Shown: positions 18,796 through 28,119, counted from the stretch's first letter. The stretch is DNA of 64,000 nucleotides from Mycobacteroides chelonae CCUG 47445 (GCF_001632805.1 NZ_CP007220.1:1488001-1552000); one strand, 5' to 3'. A program made the numbers and translations. Notes: generated by a model from the sequence alone, not told the origin.

Positions 18796-19269
18796 CTACA
18801 CGGAGATGTCGCGGCGCAACTTCGCGACGTGTCCGGTGGCCTTCACGTTGTACTGCGCCACCTCGATCTTGCCCTTTTCGTCTACGACGAAGGTGGATCG
18901 GATGACGCCCTCGACGATCTTTCCGTACAGCTTCTTCTCGCCGAAGGCGCCGTATGCGGTCAGCGTCGTCTTGTCGGGATCGGACAGCAGCGGGAAGTTC
19001 ACGCCATCGCGTTCGCGGAACTTGGCGAGTTTCTCGGGCTTATCCGGGGAGATGCCGATGACGTCGAGGCCCGCCTCGTTGAGCTGGGCGAGGCTGTCGC
19101 GGAAGTCGCAGGCCTGTTTGGTGCAACCGGGCGTCATGGCGGCCGGGTAGAAGTAGATGATGACCTTGCGGCCCTTGTAGGAGGACAGCGACACCTTCTT
19201 GCCGTCGGCGTCGAGCAAGGTGAACGCCGGAGCCTTGTCGCCAACTTCGAGCCGCTTGGTTTCCGCCAT
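18796..19269 (-). CDS. bcp: Thioredoxin-dependent peroxiredoxin (BCP/PrxQ)
   Basis: A 157-residue peroxiredoxin that reduces hydroperoxides in the cytosol using thioredoxin. It has the BCP signature MTPGCTKQAC, with the peroxidatic Cys49 and the resolving Cys54 four residues on. The catalytic T and P of the P-x-x-x-[TS]-x-x-C motif are present (PAAMTPGC). It is the likely orthologue of Rv2521, which lies a few genes from fas in M. tuberculosis. It ends 5 nt before the tautomerase gene and may be cotranscribed with it. Confidence 0.94.
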   Translation of the reverse strand: MAETKRLEVGDKAPAFTLLDADGKKVSLSSYKGRKVIIYFYPAAMTPGCTKQACDFRDSLAQLNEAGLDVIGISPDKPEKLAKFRERDGVNFPLLSDPDKTTLTAYGAFGEKKLYGKIVEGVIRSTFVVDEKGKIEVAQYNVKATGHVAKLRRDISV

Positions 19270-19352
19270 GACCGATGCCTTTCTGTTGACCCGTACAGTT
19301 GTTGCCCTAGGGTAGTTGCTTGAGTTTCAACCGCGGACGTGGAGGAGTACAC

Positions 19353-19589
19353 GTGGCCAGGGATCCCGAGGCAATCAAGGCCGATATCGACAAGGCCCGC
19401 GATCAGCTCGCGGCGACTGTCGACACCCTGAGTGACCGCGCAAATCCGCAGCGTCTGGCAGAGGATGCCAAGGCCTCGGTGCTGGCGACTCTCAACAAGC
19501 CGGCCATCAAATTCACCATCCTCGGTGTCGGCGCCGTGGTTGCCGCGCTGGTGGCGCGCAAGGTTGTGCGCAAGTTCCGTCGCGACTGA
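19353..19589 (+). CDS. DUF3618 small membrane protein
   Basis: GTG 19353 lies 6 nt after a strong GGAGGA site and gives 78 residues. The N-terminal half is charged and helical (DPEAIKADIDKARDQLAATV), the DUF3618 pattern. A C-terminal hydrophobic helix (FTILGVGAVVAALVARKVV) ends in a basic tail KFRRD, so it is probably a single-pass inner-membrane protein. It is divergent from bcp. A DUF3618 protein also occurs near bcp in M. tuberculosis. The function is unknown. Confidence 0.85.
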   Translation: MARDPEAIKADIDKARDQLAATVDTLSDRANPQRLAEDAKASVLATLNKPAIKFTILGVGAVVAALVARKVVRKFRRD

Positions 19590-19599
19590 TTCGCCCCAC

Positions 19600-20655
19600 T
19601 CAGGCCGTAAAGCTGGCTCCGTCAATCACGAACCGGTACCGCACATCGCTCTTGAGGACACGCGCGTAGGCCTCGTTGATCTGCGGCGCCTCGATCTTCT
19701 CGACCAGCGCCGCGATGTCTTTGTCCGCGCAGAAGTCGAGCATTTCCTGGGTTTCGGAGATTCCGCCGATTGGTGAGCCCGCCCAGCGTCGGCGTCCGAA
19801 GACCAGCGGTGAAGGCTTGAAGTTGATCGGATCTTCCGGTAGGCCCAGCTGTACCAGCGTCCCGTCTTTATCGAGGAGCCACAGGAGGCCTTCGACGTCG
19901 ATCCCGTCGGAGACCGTGTTGAGGATCAGATCGAATGAGGATGCGAGCTTTGTGAAGGTGGCCGGATCGCTGGTCGCGTAGTAATGGTCTGCGCCGAGAC
20001 TCAGGCCGTCCTCCTGTTTGCGCAGTGACTGGCTCAGCACTGTGACGTCAGCGCCTAGCGCGTGGGCGATTTGTACACCCATATGGCCGAGGCCCCCGAG
20101 GCCGATGATGCCGACACGAGTTCCAGGACCGGCTCTCCAATGATGCAGCGGGGAGTACATGGTGATCCCGGCGCACAGCAGCGGGGCGGCCTGATCGAGG
20201 GGAAGGGCGTCCGGGATCTTCAACGCGAACGCTTCATCCACCACGATGAGGTCGCTGTACCCGCCGTAGGTCGGCCTGCCGTCCTTGCCCACCGCGTTGT
20301 ACGTGCCGATGAAGCCGCCCTCGCCGTTGCAGAACTGCTCTTCGCCTGACTTACAGTTGGCGCACTCGCCGCAAGAGCCGACCATGCAGCCGACACCGGC
20401 GCGATCGCCAACCGTGAACTTCTCGACCTCGGAGCCGACCTGGGTCACCACGCCGGCGATCTCGTGCCCTGGCACCACCGGGAAACTCGCGGGACCCCAA
20501 TGGTTACTTACCGTGTGGATGTCACTGTGGCAGATTCCGGCCCAAACGATATCGATGACAATGTCTTTCGGACCGGGTTCGCGCCGCTCGATGACTGTCG
20601 GGCGGAGTGGCTCCGTCGGCGAGTAGGCGGCGTAGGCAGGCACAGACAAAGTCAC
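19600..20655 (-). CDS. adhC: Zinc-dependent NADP alcohol dehydrogenase (AdhC/CAD type)
   Basis: A 351-residue medium-chain dehydrogenase starting at GTG 20655. Catalytic zinc ligands are in AGICHSDIH and GHE. The structural zinc site is [17 protein letters not shown] with four cysteines. The cofactor loop is GLGGLGHMG. It resembles mycobacterial AdhC and other cinnamyl-alcohol/YahK-type NADP aldehyde reductases that reduce a broad range of aldehydes. It is convergent with the DUF3618 gene, 10 nt apart. An exact substrate cannot be assigned. Confidence 0.9.
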   Translation of the reverse strand: MTLSVPAYAAYSPTEPLRPTVIERREPGPKDIVIDIVWAGICHSDIHTVSNHWGPASFPVVPGHEIAGVVTQVGSEVEKFTVGDRAGVGCMVGSCGECANCKSGEEQFCNGEGGFIGTYNAVGKDGRPTYGGYSDLIVVDEAFALKIPDALPLDQAAPLLCAGITMYSPLHHWRAGPGTRVGIIGLGGLGHMGVQIAHALGADVTVLSQSLRKQEDGLSLGADHYYATSDPATFTKLASSFDLILNTVSDGIDVEGLLWLLDKDGTLVQLGLPEDPINFKPSPLVFGRRRWAGSPIGGISETQEMLDFCADKDIAALVEKIEAPQINEAYARVLKSDVRYRFVIDGASFTA

Positions 20656-20740
20656 GAGGTACTCCTCAAATCATGGTCTTGTGTGAATATGAGAAGCCTA
20701 GGAACTGGAGTGCACTCCAGGTCAAGTTGAGTGCGCAGGC

Positions 20741-21412
20741 CTAGAACTCGAAACGCAGGATGCGCGCGGAGCGTCTCATCGACGGGCTGTATCGCGCCAG
20801 CCGCGATGATATCTGGAGCCACTTCGGAAACAGTTGCACCTCGGGGGCGTCCACCAGGCTGAACTCTTCAACGAACCGCAGCTTCGGGTTCCAGCGCTCC
20901 GGAGTGTGCGGATCGTTGTAACCCTCGAATCCGCGCAGCTGATTGACCTTCTTGAACATCTTCTGTGGAAACAGCTTTGAGATCCACACGCCCACCACCA
21001 TGCGGCCGTAATCGTTGAATGCGAGCTGCCCGCTGGGAAAGTGATCGGTGACAGCTCGCATCGTGGCGATGATCTGCTCCTTGGTCAGGAATGCGAAGAA
21101 CCCGTCGGCGACCACCATCGCCGGACGGTCCGAGGGTATTGCGTCGATCCACGTCGGGTCGGTGACCGACACTCCGATGGTGTGCTCACTGGCACCCGGG
21201 GCCATGACTTGATCACGCAGCCTTGCCATCCCGGGAAGGTCAACGCTGTACCAATCGACGGTGGGTGGCGGTTGGATGCGTCGATACCCGTCGTCGAGAC
21301 CCGCTCCGAGATCGACCACCACCGAGTTGGGGTGCTTGACGATGAACCTCCGCACGCGATCGTCGAGAAGTTTTGCGCGTAAAGAGGATTGGCATACCAC
21401 AGGGGTTATCAC
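20741..21412 (-). CDS. Class I SAM-dependent methyltransferase, probable 5' disruption
   Basis: From GTG 21412 the product is 223 residues, with VVVDLGAGLDDGYRR as the SAM-binding loop, WYSVDLPG after strand 2, and DPTWIDAIPSDRPAMVVADG further on, as in the leucine carboxyl methyltransferase/TcmP-type group. The same frame is coding-like for 56 more codons upstream (SGITPEEETAFLTLKARA and so on) but has no ATG, GTG or TTG before a TAG at 21581-21583. An ATG at 21572 sits one nucleotide out of frame, so a single-base indel near 21550 may have cut the original start off. The protein may be a shortened functional form or a decaying gene. Confidence 0.75.
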   Translation of the reverse strand: MITPVVCQSSLRAKLLDDRVRRFIVKHPNSVVVDLGAGLDDGYRRIQPPPTVDWYSVDLPGMARLRDQVMAPGASEHTIGVSVTDPTWIDAIPSDRPAMVVADGFFAFLTKEQIIATMRAVTDHFPSGQLAFNDYGRMVVGVWISKLFPQKMFKKVNQLRGFEGYNDPHTPERWNPKLRFVEEFSLVDAPEVQLFPKWLQISSRLARYSPSMRRSARILRFEF

Positions 21413-21578
21413 CCCCAGTGCATCGAAGTCGTAGTCGATCGCGGCGACGGCGGCCGTCGCTCCCGGATCCGGCAGGATTGGTCGCCGCCAGCCGTCATTG
21501 ACGGCTCGTGCCTTCAGGGTGAGAAAGGCGGTCTCTTCCTCCGGGGTGATTCCGCTGGTAGTCGATGCCCATGCCGTC

Positions 21579-21598
21579 GACTATACAAGCGTGTAGTC
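21579..21598. promoter_or_regulatory. Imperfect palindrome, probable TetR operator
   Basis: GACTATACAAGCGTGTAGTC reads as GACTAYAC-nnnn-GTRTAGTC. It lies between the leftward methyltransferase and the rightward TetR gene, 28 nt before the TetR start, a standard place for autoregulation. Confidence 0.55.
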
Positions 21599-21625
21599 AA
21601 TTGTCCAGGCGTGTAATATGCGGCG

Positions 21626-22252
21626 ATGGAGACCGTGGACCCCGACGACCTCACCGCCCGCGCCCGCATCCGGGATGCCGCGCTGCATGAGTTCGGCGAG
21701 AGGGGGTACGACGGCGCGACCATTCGGGGCATCGCCGCGCGAGCGGGGGTTTCCTCCGGGTTGTTGCGGCACCACTTCGGGTCCAAGCAGGAACTGCGCG
21801 AGGCGTGCGATGAATATCTCGTCAAGACCATGCGGAACATCAACGAGCAGGTCCGGACAAACGTGGAACGCGGTGACGTGCAATATGTCTCGGCACGCAT
21901 TCCGATCGGCCAGTATCAGGACTACATCACCAGGGCACTGGTCGACGGTTCCGCGGGCCAGGTGTTCGACGAGATGGTCGCAATGACCGAGGGCTGGCTG
22001 TCCAGCGCCGACCAGAATCGTGTGTTTCCAGCCGATATCGACGTCAAGTCCCGTGCCACCGTCATCACCGCGATGGCCCTGGCGGTGCCGCTACTTCAGC
22101 AACATGTTTCGCGTGGGCTGGGTGTTGATGTCGGTTCGCCCGAGGGCGATCTGAAAATGGCGGCCACGCTCGTCGACATCTACGCCAACCCCCTGCTGAC
22201 ACTTGAGCAGGCAAATTCGGCTCGTGAGGATCTGGCGCGCAGAATGGGATAG
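21626..22252 (+). CDS. TetR family transcriptional regulator
   Basis: 208 residues. The N-terminal helix-turn-helix spans roughly residues 12-58, with IRGIAARAGVSSGLLRHHFG as the recognition part, followed by a helical effector domain. It is divergent from the methyltransferase across a palindrome at 21579-21598, so it probably controls that gene and itself. The ligand is unknown. Confidence 0.88.
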   Translation: METVDPDDLTARARIRDAALHEFGERGYDGATIRGIAARAGVSSGLLRHHFGSKQELREACDEYLVKTMRNINEQVRTNVERGDVQYVSARIPIGQYQDYITRALVDGSAGQVFDEMVAMTEGWLSSADQNRVFPADIDVKSRATVITAMALAVPLLQQHVSRGLGVDVGSPEGDLKMAATLVDIYANPLLTLEQANSAREDLARRMG

Positions 22253-22352
22253 CTGTATTTTTTCGCGCAATATTCGCTGCAGGCATCGCACTTGCCCTAT
22301 TACCTGGTTACTCTATGGGCGTGCGAAGTTTCTGCGCGCGGCTGGAGTTTCG

Positions 22353-22730
22353 ATGATCATTGTCGCTGGTCTGAGGGTAGATGCGACTGTAGCCAAAGCT
22401 GCGGCGATGCTGCTGTACATCGTCGGATTCGCGTTCACGGTGTTCTTCGGTATCGATAGTGTGCGGCTTGCCGTGGTATTTCTCGTCGGTATCGCAGCGA
22501 CGGCACTGCACTACTGGCCGGACCGCGAGAAGTTCGACCGAATCTCGATTGCGGCTGCGGTCGGCCTGATGCTTGCCTTCACGCTCGACGCGTGGTCGAC
22601 CTGGGTTATCGACCGGACGCTGGTGCCGGGCATCGGAATCGGCGCGGTGCGCCTGTTGGCGTGGCTGCTCTCGGTCGCCGGCATCCTGGCGTTTCCACGC
22701 CGGCTCATCGACAGGGATGCTGACGGCTAG
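22353..22730 (+). CDS. Small four-helix membrane protein
   Basis: ATG 22353 follows CTGGAG by a few bases and gives 125 residues. There are four hydrophobic segments: around AAAMLLYIVGFAFTVFFG, VRLAVVFLVGIAATALHYW, ISIAAAVGLMLAFTLDAW and VRLLAWLLSVAGILAF. No family recognised. It lies 100 nt after the TetR gene. Its stop shares a CTAG with the stop of the convergent mmpL gene. Confidence 0.7.
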   Translation: MIIVAGLRVDATVAKAAAMLLYIVGFAFTVFFGIDSVRLAVVFLVGIAATALHYWPDREKFDRISIAAAVGLMLAFTLDAWSTWVIDRTLVPGIGIGAVRLLAWLLSVAGILAFPRRLIDRDADG

Positions 22731-25630
22731 GCCCCGGTTCTTTCCAGCCGTGATGGCCGCGTCAGCAGGTACGCGAGCACCCCGGCGGTGCGGGGCGAGC
22801 GTGCTTTCGACCACCTGAACAACAACCCGCGCAGCAGCGGTGCCGGTGACCACCAGAACCACTTGCCCAGCAGACCCGCCACTGCAGGCACGACGAACGT
22901 CCTGACGATGAGCGTGTCGATGATTAACCCGACGCCGATGGCCGTGCCCACCTGCTCGATACTCAAAACGTCACTGGACAACATGGCGAACATGGTGATG
23001 CCGAAGACGATCCCGGCCGTCGTGACCACGCCGCCCGTACCGCCGAAGGCGCGGATCATTCCCGTACGCAGTCCGGCGCCGTCCAGGAATATCTCTTCAC
23101 GCATGCGCATGGTGAACAGCAGGTTGTAGTCGGCGCCCACCGCGACCAGCGCGATAAGGGCGATCGACGGAACCGACCAGTGCAGGTCGCGCCCCAACAT
23201 GTCATGCCAGATCAGGGTGGTGATTCCCAGCGCCGAGGCGTAGGAGATGACCACGGTGCCGATGACCACCGCTGCTGCCACCGGGCTGCGCAGCATCACC
23301 AACACGATCAGGAAGACCAGCGCCAGCGCCACGGCCGCCAGTAGTAAGAAGTCTTCGCTGACATATCCGCGCAATTCGGCTGTGCCGGTGCCGAATCCAG
23401 CGATATTCACGGTGCTACCGGCGAGGGTGCCCTCCTTGGTGGCCTCGCTCACCGCGAGGGTGATCTGTGGAGACCGATGGGCGCCGTCCGCGCCGAACAC
23501 TTTGCCGTCCCCGAACACCAGCATGCGAGTCGAACGGCCGTCTGGGGCGAAGTAGAGCCCGGCGGCGCGCTGGAAGCGTGGGTCCTGCCAGGCCCGCTGG
23601 GGTAGGTAGAAACCTCCCTCGCCGCTGCTGCGGAAATCCTCGCGCATGGCGCGCAGGTATTCGGTCAGCCCGGAGAACATGGTGCGTGTCTCGCCGACCG
23701 CCTTGGTCAGTTGATCGGTGATCGTGCTGAGCTGCGCCACCGTCGCTCGCATGTTCTTGACCGAGTCCACCGCCCCGGAGAAGGATTTCTGCATGCCCTG
23801 GGCGCCGGTGCCGAACTTGGCAGTGCTGGCCGTCAGCGATGCGGTTGCCGCCACCACGGAATCCATCGGTTCGACCGCCTTGAGAACCAGCGAGCAGATG
23901 CCGTCGTTGGCACAGTTGGGGTTGCCGTTGGTGAAGTTCCGCAAGGGCTCCATGTAACCGGAGACCTGGGACACGTTGTCCTGTAGCGCTTTCATTCCCG
24001 AGTGCATGTCACCGACACCGCCGTTGAGTTCGCCCAACCCACTCACCCCGCCCGCGAGACCGTTCTGCAGTTGCGCGATCGCCTTGGAGAATTGGCTCAG
24101 CGTCGCGGAGAGCTGGTCGACAGCTCCGAGACGTTGGCTCATCTGCGTGGTTCCGTCGTCCAGCTGATCGGCGATGATTCCCGCTTGTTCGGTCAGTGCC
24201 GCCTGTTCGGGGATGGCACCGGCCGGGCGCGAAGCCGACTGGACCATCCGAATTCCGGGAATCTCCATGAGCTTCTTGGTGACTCGCTCGATACCGATCA
24301 CTCCGGAAGGGTTACGCAAATCGTGGTCGGATTCGATCGAGACGATCTCCGGCAGCAATCGGTTCGGCGGGAAATGCCTGTCCATCGCCTGGTAGCCCCG
24401 GTTGGCCTGTGTGGAAAGCGGCTGTGCGGCAAGCTCGTCGAAGCCAAGGCGCAGACCGGCGACAGGAATGGCGCAGACCATGAGCACGAGCGCCGAGCCG
24501 ACGAGGACGGGCCCGGGCCAACGCGCGACCATGGTGCCGACCCTGCGCCACCGGCGCCCCGGCTGCCCGCGCAGTGGGCGAGGCTGGGCCAACCCGCGGC
24601 GGCCGGCCAGTCCGATGAGCGCGGGAAGTAGCGTCAGTGATGCCGCCATTCCGGTGAGGATTCCTATGGCACAAGGTAATCCGGCACTGCGCAGCATGCC
24701 TACCTGGGCGAACATGAGGCAGGAAAGAGCGGCGGCGATGGTCAGCCCGGAGGCCGCGATGACCGGCGCCACGCTGCGGTTGGCAACCTCGAGCGACTGT
24801 TCATGCGCTAACCCTGAACGTCGCTGTTCGTGATAACGCCCGAGCAGGAAGATGCCGTAATCGGTCGCCGCGCCAAGGACCAGGGCGGCCAGCAATGCGA
24901 CCGAGAAGATGGAGACCTCGATGAGATTGCGTTCCCCGAGGAAGGCGACGATCGAGCGCGCCACCCCGAGGCCCATGCCCACGGTGATCAGGGGGATGGC
25001 CGCGGTGATGACAGATCGGTACACGGCGAAGAGCAGCACCGCGATGAGCACCACGGTGACTCCGGTGATCATCAGCATCTGAGTGTCGATAGAGGTGAGC
25101 TCGTCGGCGATGGTGGCGCCGGGGCCGGTGACCCAAGGGTGCATCCCTGCCGGTGCCGGCTCGTCGGCGACGATCTGCCTGACCGCGTCCAGGGACGCGT
25201 TGGCCTGCGCGCCACCGAGCTCGCCGGTCACACGCAGCATGGTGTACACAGCCTTCCCGTCGGGGCTGACTGCGCCCTCGGCCGTGAGCGGGTCCGCCCA
25301 CAGGTCCATGGCCGAATCCAAATGGGCGGTATCTGCGCGCAGCTTCGTCAGGAGCCGATCGTGATACTGGTGCTCGACAGGCCCCAATTTGTGGTCGCTC
25401 TCCAACACCAGGTAGTTGAGGTTCCCGCCGTCGCCGTCCTGGAATTGCCTGCCCATCACGGCGCCCGCGGTATTCACCGGGGCACTCTGCGGAAGGAAAC
25501 CGCGCGCGTGGTTGTGTGCCGTGCTTTCCACCTGCGGCACAAGCAGATTGCCTGCCGCTGCGGCGAGTACCCAAATCCCGATGACGAGAAACGCGTAGCG
25601 GCTGCAGAACCTTGCGATGGCTTCCCACAT
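22727..25630 (-). CDS. MmpL-family RND transporter
   Basis: A 967-residue inner-membrane protein with two RND halves. Each has a periplasmic domain after the first helix and a cluster of five further helices. Halves are marked by GAATDYGIFLLGRYHE in the first and VAVGADYNLLFTMRMREE in the second. These conserved D-Y pairs are proton-relay residues in MmpL3 and relatives. The second periplasmic loop is long and Gln/Ser-rich with probable coiled coil (about 470-690), typical of MmpL lipid exporters. No mmpS is adjacent. It is divergent from a two-component system across a perfect palindrome, suggesting regulated expression. Lipid cargo is unknown. Confidence 0.92.
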   Translation of the reverse strand: MWEAIARFCSRYAFLVIGIWVLAAAAGNLLVPQVESTAHNHARGFLPQSAPVNTAGAVMGRQFQDGDGGNLNYLVLESDHKLGPVEHQYHDRLLTKLRADTAHLDSAMDLWADPLTAEGAVSPDGKAVYTMLRVTGELGGAQANASLDAVRQIVADEPAPAGMHPWVTGPGATIADELTSIDTQMLMITGVTVVLIAVLLFAVYRSVITAAIPLITVGMGLGVARSIVAFLGERNLIEVSIFSVALLAALVLGAATDYGIFLLGRYHEQRRSGLAHEQSLEVANRSVAPVIAASGLTIAAALSCLMFAQVGMLRSAGLPCAIGILTGMAASLTLLPALIGLAGRRGLAQPRPLRGQPGRRWRRVGTMVARWPGPVLVGSALVLMVCAIPVAGLRLGFDELAAQPLSTQANRGYQAMDRHFPPNRLLPEIVSIESDHDLRNPSGVIGIERVTKKLMEIPGIRMVQSASRPAGAIPEQAALTEQAGIIADQLDDGTTQMSQRLGAVDQLSATLSQFSKAIAQLQNGLAGGVSGLGELNGGVGDMHSGMKALQDNVSQVSGYMEPLRNFTNGNPNCANDGICSLVLKAVEPMDSVVAATASLTASTAKFGTGAQGMQKSFSGAVDSVKNMRATVAQLSTITDQLTKAVGETRTMFSGLTEYLRAMREDFRSSGEGGFYLPQRAWQDPRFQRAAGLYFAPDGRSTRMLVFGDGKVFGADGAHRSPQITLAVSEATKEGTLAGSTVNIAGFGTGTAELRGYVSEDFLLLAAVALALVFLIVLVMLRSPVAAAVVIGTVVISYASALGITTLIWHDMLGRDLHWSVPSIALIALVAVGADYNLLFTMRMREEIFLDGAGLRTGMIRAFGGTGGVVTTAGIVFGITMFAMLSSDVLSIEQVGTAIGVGLIIDTLIVRTFVVPAVAGLLGKWFWWSPAPLLRGLLFRWSKARSPRTAGVLAYLLTRPSRLERTGA

Positions 25631-25687
25631 GCATGCCGACGCTACGGAGAGGGAGTACGGCGGTCGTCGTGCTGTGGGCGAGACTTG

Positions 25688-25709
25688 GTCTCCTACCCTG
25701 GTAGGAGAC
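25688..25709. promoter_or_regulatory. Perfect 10-2-10 palindrome between mmpL and histidine kinase
   Basis: GTCTCCTACC, then CT, then GGTAGGAGAC. It is 58 nt upstream of the mmpL start and 55 nt upstream of the kinase start. Its perfect dyad and central place between divergent genes suggest a dimeric regulator site, most simply that of the NarL-type response regulator encoded next door. Confidence 0.7.
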
Positions 25710-25764
25710 GCGAATCCGCGCGAAGCATGATGTGCGACGTCGAGACCGCCTCTACGCTGCCACT

Positions 25765-26979
25765 ATGGATTGGTTCCGGGAGACTGCGTTGCAGCGCCGT
25801 GCTCTGGTGCCGTACGAATTTCCGTGGGCGGTGCCGTTGGTCATGTACAGCAGCACGCTGCTGATCGTGGGCTGCGCTGTCCTGCAGCGCGGTTTCACCC
25901 GTCCATGGCTACTGGCCTTGGCGGCCCTGCTTGCGTTGACTCCGATCCTGTCGTTCATCATCGCTGGTCGCAAGCTGAACGCGTTTTGGACCGTGGCGTT
26001 CGCGCTGGCGGCGGTCGGGCTGTTTCTCACCTGGCCGCCCAATGTCGTGGATGGTGCGCCCTTCCTGCTGATGTTCACGCTCGGGGAAGTGGGAGCCATC
26101 GCGTCGGTGCGCGCTGGTCTTCTCGCGGTTGGCGCCTGTGTGGCACTGCTTGTGGCGGCCGAACAGCTGCATCACCTTGGGACCTTCTCGCTCTACATGG
26201 TCTTCTTTGTGCTCTGCGGGTGGTTGATCGGGCGCATCATGCAACTACAACAACGCCTGCTCTTACAGGAACGCGCACAGCAGGTGCGCATGCTGGAGCA
26301 GGCAGCCTCCGATGAACGGCGCCGCATCGCACGTGAAATCCATGACGTGATAGCGCATTCCCTGTCGGTGACGATGCTTCATCTGACCGGGGCGCGGCGG
26401 GCATTGCAGGAGGATCACGATGTCGACGATGCCGTTGCCGGATTGCTCGATGCCGAACGTCTTGGGCGTCAGGCGATGTCGGATATCCGCGGTACGGTGG
26501 GACTGTTGAGCACTGGTCCCGGCGGAACCGAGCCGATGCGGCTGTCTCCAGAACCCGGTATCTCCGACATACCTGATCTGGTCGCCGATTTCACGGCGGC
26601 GGGAATGGCAGTGGAATCACATATCTACGGGTCAGGTGAGTCCGTCAGCGCTGGAGTGGGTTTGGCGCTATACCGCGTGGCTCAGGAATCTTTGGCCAAT
26701 ATCGCCAAGCATTCGCCTAGATCTTCGGCGGCGGTTCTCCTTGATATCAACGGGTCGGCGGCGAGTTTGACCGTGAGTAACGACCTGGCCGCGGGATTAC
26801 CCCACGATGGGTGTTCGGGAGGCGGGCTCGCAGGTATGCGGCAGCGCATTGAGATGCTCGGCGGCGAGTTTCGTGCCGGGCGGGCGGAGGACGGCTGGAC
26901 AGTTTCGGCCAGCGTCCCAATGGAATCCAATGGGACTCCGTGCCGCGCGCGGCGAAAGGTGCTATGGCGTCATGACTGA
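25765..26979 (+). CDS. Sensor histidine kinase (DesK/NarX type, HisKA_3)
   Basis: 404 residues from ATG 25765 (GTG 25732 is also in frame). The first half has several membrane helices and no large extracellular loop, suggesting sensing within the membrane. A coiled coil (MQLQQRLLLQERAQQVRMLE) leads into the dimerisation/phosphoacceptor helix RRRIAREIHDVIAHSLSVT, with the phosphorylated His in R-E-I-H-D. The ATPase domain has ESLANIAKHS (N box) and GGGLAGMRQRI (G box). It overlaps the regulator gene by 8 nt. With mmpL divergent, an envelope or membrane-perturbation signal is a reasonable guess. Confidence 0.92.
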   Translation: MDWFRETALQRRALVPYEFPWAVPLVMYSSTLLIVGCAVLQRGFTRPWLLALAALLALTPILSFIIAGRKLNAFWTVAFALAAVGLFLTWPPNVVDGAPFLLMFTLGEVGAIASVRAGLLAVGACVALLVAAEQLHHLGTFSLYMVFFVLCGWLIGRIMQLQQRLLLQERAQQVRMLEQAASDERRRIAREIHDVIAHSLSVTMLHLTGARRALQEDHDVDDAVAGLLDAERLGRQAMSDIRGTVGLLSTGPGGTEPMRLSPEPGISDIPDLVADFTAAGMAVESHIYGSGESVSAGVGLALYRVAQESLANIAKHSPRSSAAVLLDINGSAASLTVSNDLAAGLPHDGCSGGGLAGMRQRIEMLGGEFRAGRAEDGWTVSASVPMESNGTPCRARRKVLWRHD

Positions 26980-27628
26980 TACCGAGGTGGGCGTGCTGCT
27001 GGTCGATGATCAGGAGTTGGTGCGCACGGGACTGCGCCGGATTCTGCGTCGGAAGGACGGATTCTCGATTGTCGGGGAGTGCGCAGATGGCAGTGAGGTA
27101 GCAGCGGCGGTCACCCGGGCGCGGCCCGATGTGGTGATCATGGATCTGCGTATGAAGCAGATGAGCGGTATCGAGGCGATCCGATTGCTGCACGCCTCCG
27201 AGGGGCCGCCGGCATTGGCACTGACTACATTTGACGACGACGAGCTGCTCTCCGGTGCGCTGCGTGCCGGCGCCGCCGGGTTCATTCTCAAAGATTCTCC
27301 GGCCGAAGAGCTGGTCCGCGCCGTGCATGCGGTCGCCCGTGGTGAGGCATATCTGGATCCGTCGGTAACCTCGCGGGTTCTCAGTGCCTATCGACGCGCG
27401 CCCGCCGCCAGTACCGGTGCCGCCGAGGACAAGCTCACCGTGCGGGAGCTGGATGTGTTGGCGCTCATCGCATCCGGTGCGAACAACTCCGAAATCGCCG
27501 AGCAGCTGGTGATATCCGAGGTGACGGTCAAGAGCCACATCGGCCGAATTTTCGTCAAACTCGATCTGCGAGACAGGGCCGCGGCCATCGTGTACGCCTA
27601 CGACCACGGCATCGTGACGCCCAAATAG
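26972..27628 (+). CDS. NarL/LuxR-type response regulator
   Basis: 218 residues. The receiver domain has LLVDDQELV (acidic pair) and VVIMDLRM with the phosphoaccepting Asp, then LTTFDDD and FILKDSP carrying the conserved Thr and Lys. The LuxR helix-turn-helix at the C-terminus begins LTVRELDVLALIASGANN and includes VTVKSHIGRI. It partners with the overlapping kinase gene and probably binds the palindrome at 25688-25709 to control mmpL and its own operon. Confidence 0.93.
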   Translation: MTDTEVGVLLVDDQELVRTGLRRILRRKDGFSIVGECADGSEVAAAVTRARPDVVIMDLRMKQMSGIEAIRLLHASEGPPALALTTFDDDELLSGALRAGAAGFILKDSPAEELVRAVHAVARGEAYLDPSVTSRVLSAYRRAPAASTGAAEDKLTVRELDVLALIASGANNSEIAEQLVISEVTVKSHIGRIFVKLDLRDRAAAIVYAYDHGIVTPK

Positions 27629-27630
27629 GG

Positions 27631-28119
27631 CTACTGGGTCTCTTTTATACGAAGCCCCTCGATGGCTTCGTGCAATTCTTCAAGCTCACGGCGCAGATAG
27701 TCGCGGGTGGCCACCTCACCCACCGCGAGCCGCAGTGCTGCCAGCTCCCTCGCCAGGTATTCGGTATCGGCCTTGGTTTGTTCAGCGCGCCTGCGGTCCT
27801 CTTCCAGCGACACCCGGTCGCGGTTCTCCTGGCGGTTCTGGGCCAGCAGGATCAGGGGCGCGGCGTAGGCGGCCTGGGTGGAGAAGGCAAGGTTGAGCAG
27901 GATGAAGGGATATGGATCCCATTGGAAGCCCACCGCGAAGAGGTTCAAGATGATCCAGACGATGACGAACACCGTCTGCATGGCGAGATAACGTCCGGTG
28001 CCCAGGAACCGCGCGATGTTCTCGCTGACCCGACCGACTGCCTCGACGTCGAGGCCGAGTGACAGACGGCGGGAGGTCCGTGGAGTGTCGAGCCGCTGTC
28101 GGGCCGATGCATCGCTCAC
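27631..28119 (-). CDS. DUF1003 membrane protein
   Basis: GTG 28119 overlaps the stop of the upstream MgtE-N/CBS gene as GTGA and gives 162 residues. Two hydrophobic helices (LAMQTVFVIVWIILNLFAV and FILLNLAFSTQAAYAAPLIL) are followed by a long charged coiled coil with EEDRRRAEQTKADTEYLARE, the DUF1003 layout. An open frame further upstream is Arg-rich shadow sequence. Coupling to the CBS protein suggests they act together, perhaps on divalent cations. The function is unproven. Confidence 0.88.
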   Translation of the reverse strand: MSDASARQRLDTPRTSRRLSLGLDVEAVGRVSENIARFLGTGRYLAMQTVFVIVWIILNLFAVGFQWDPYPFILLNLAFSTQAAYAAPLILLAQNRQENRDRVSLEEDRRRAEQTKADTEYLARELAALRLAVGEVATRDYLRRELEELHEAIEGLRIKETQ

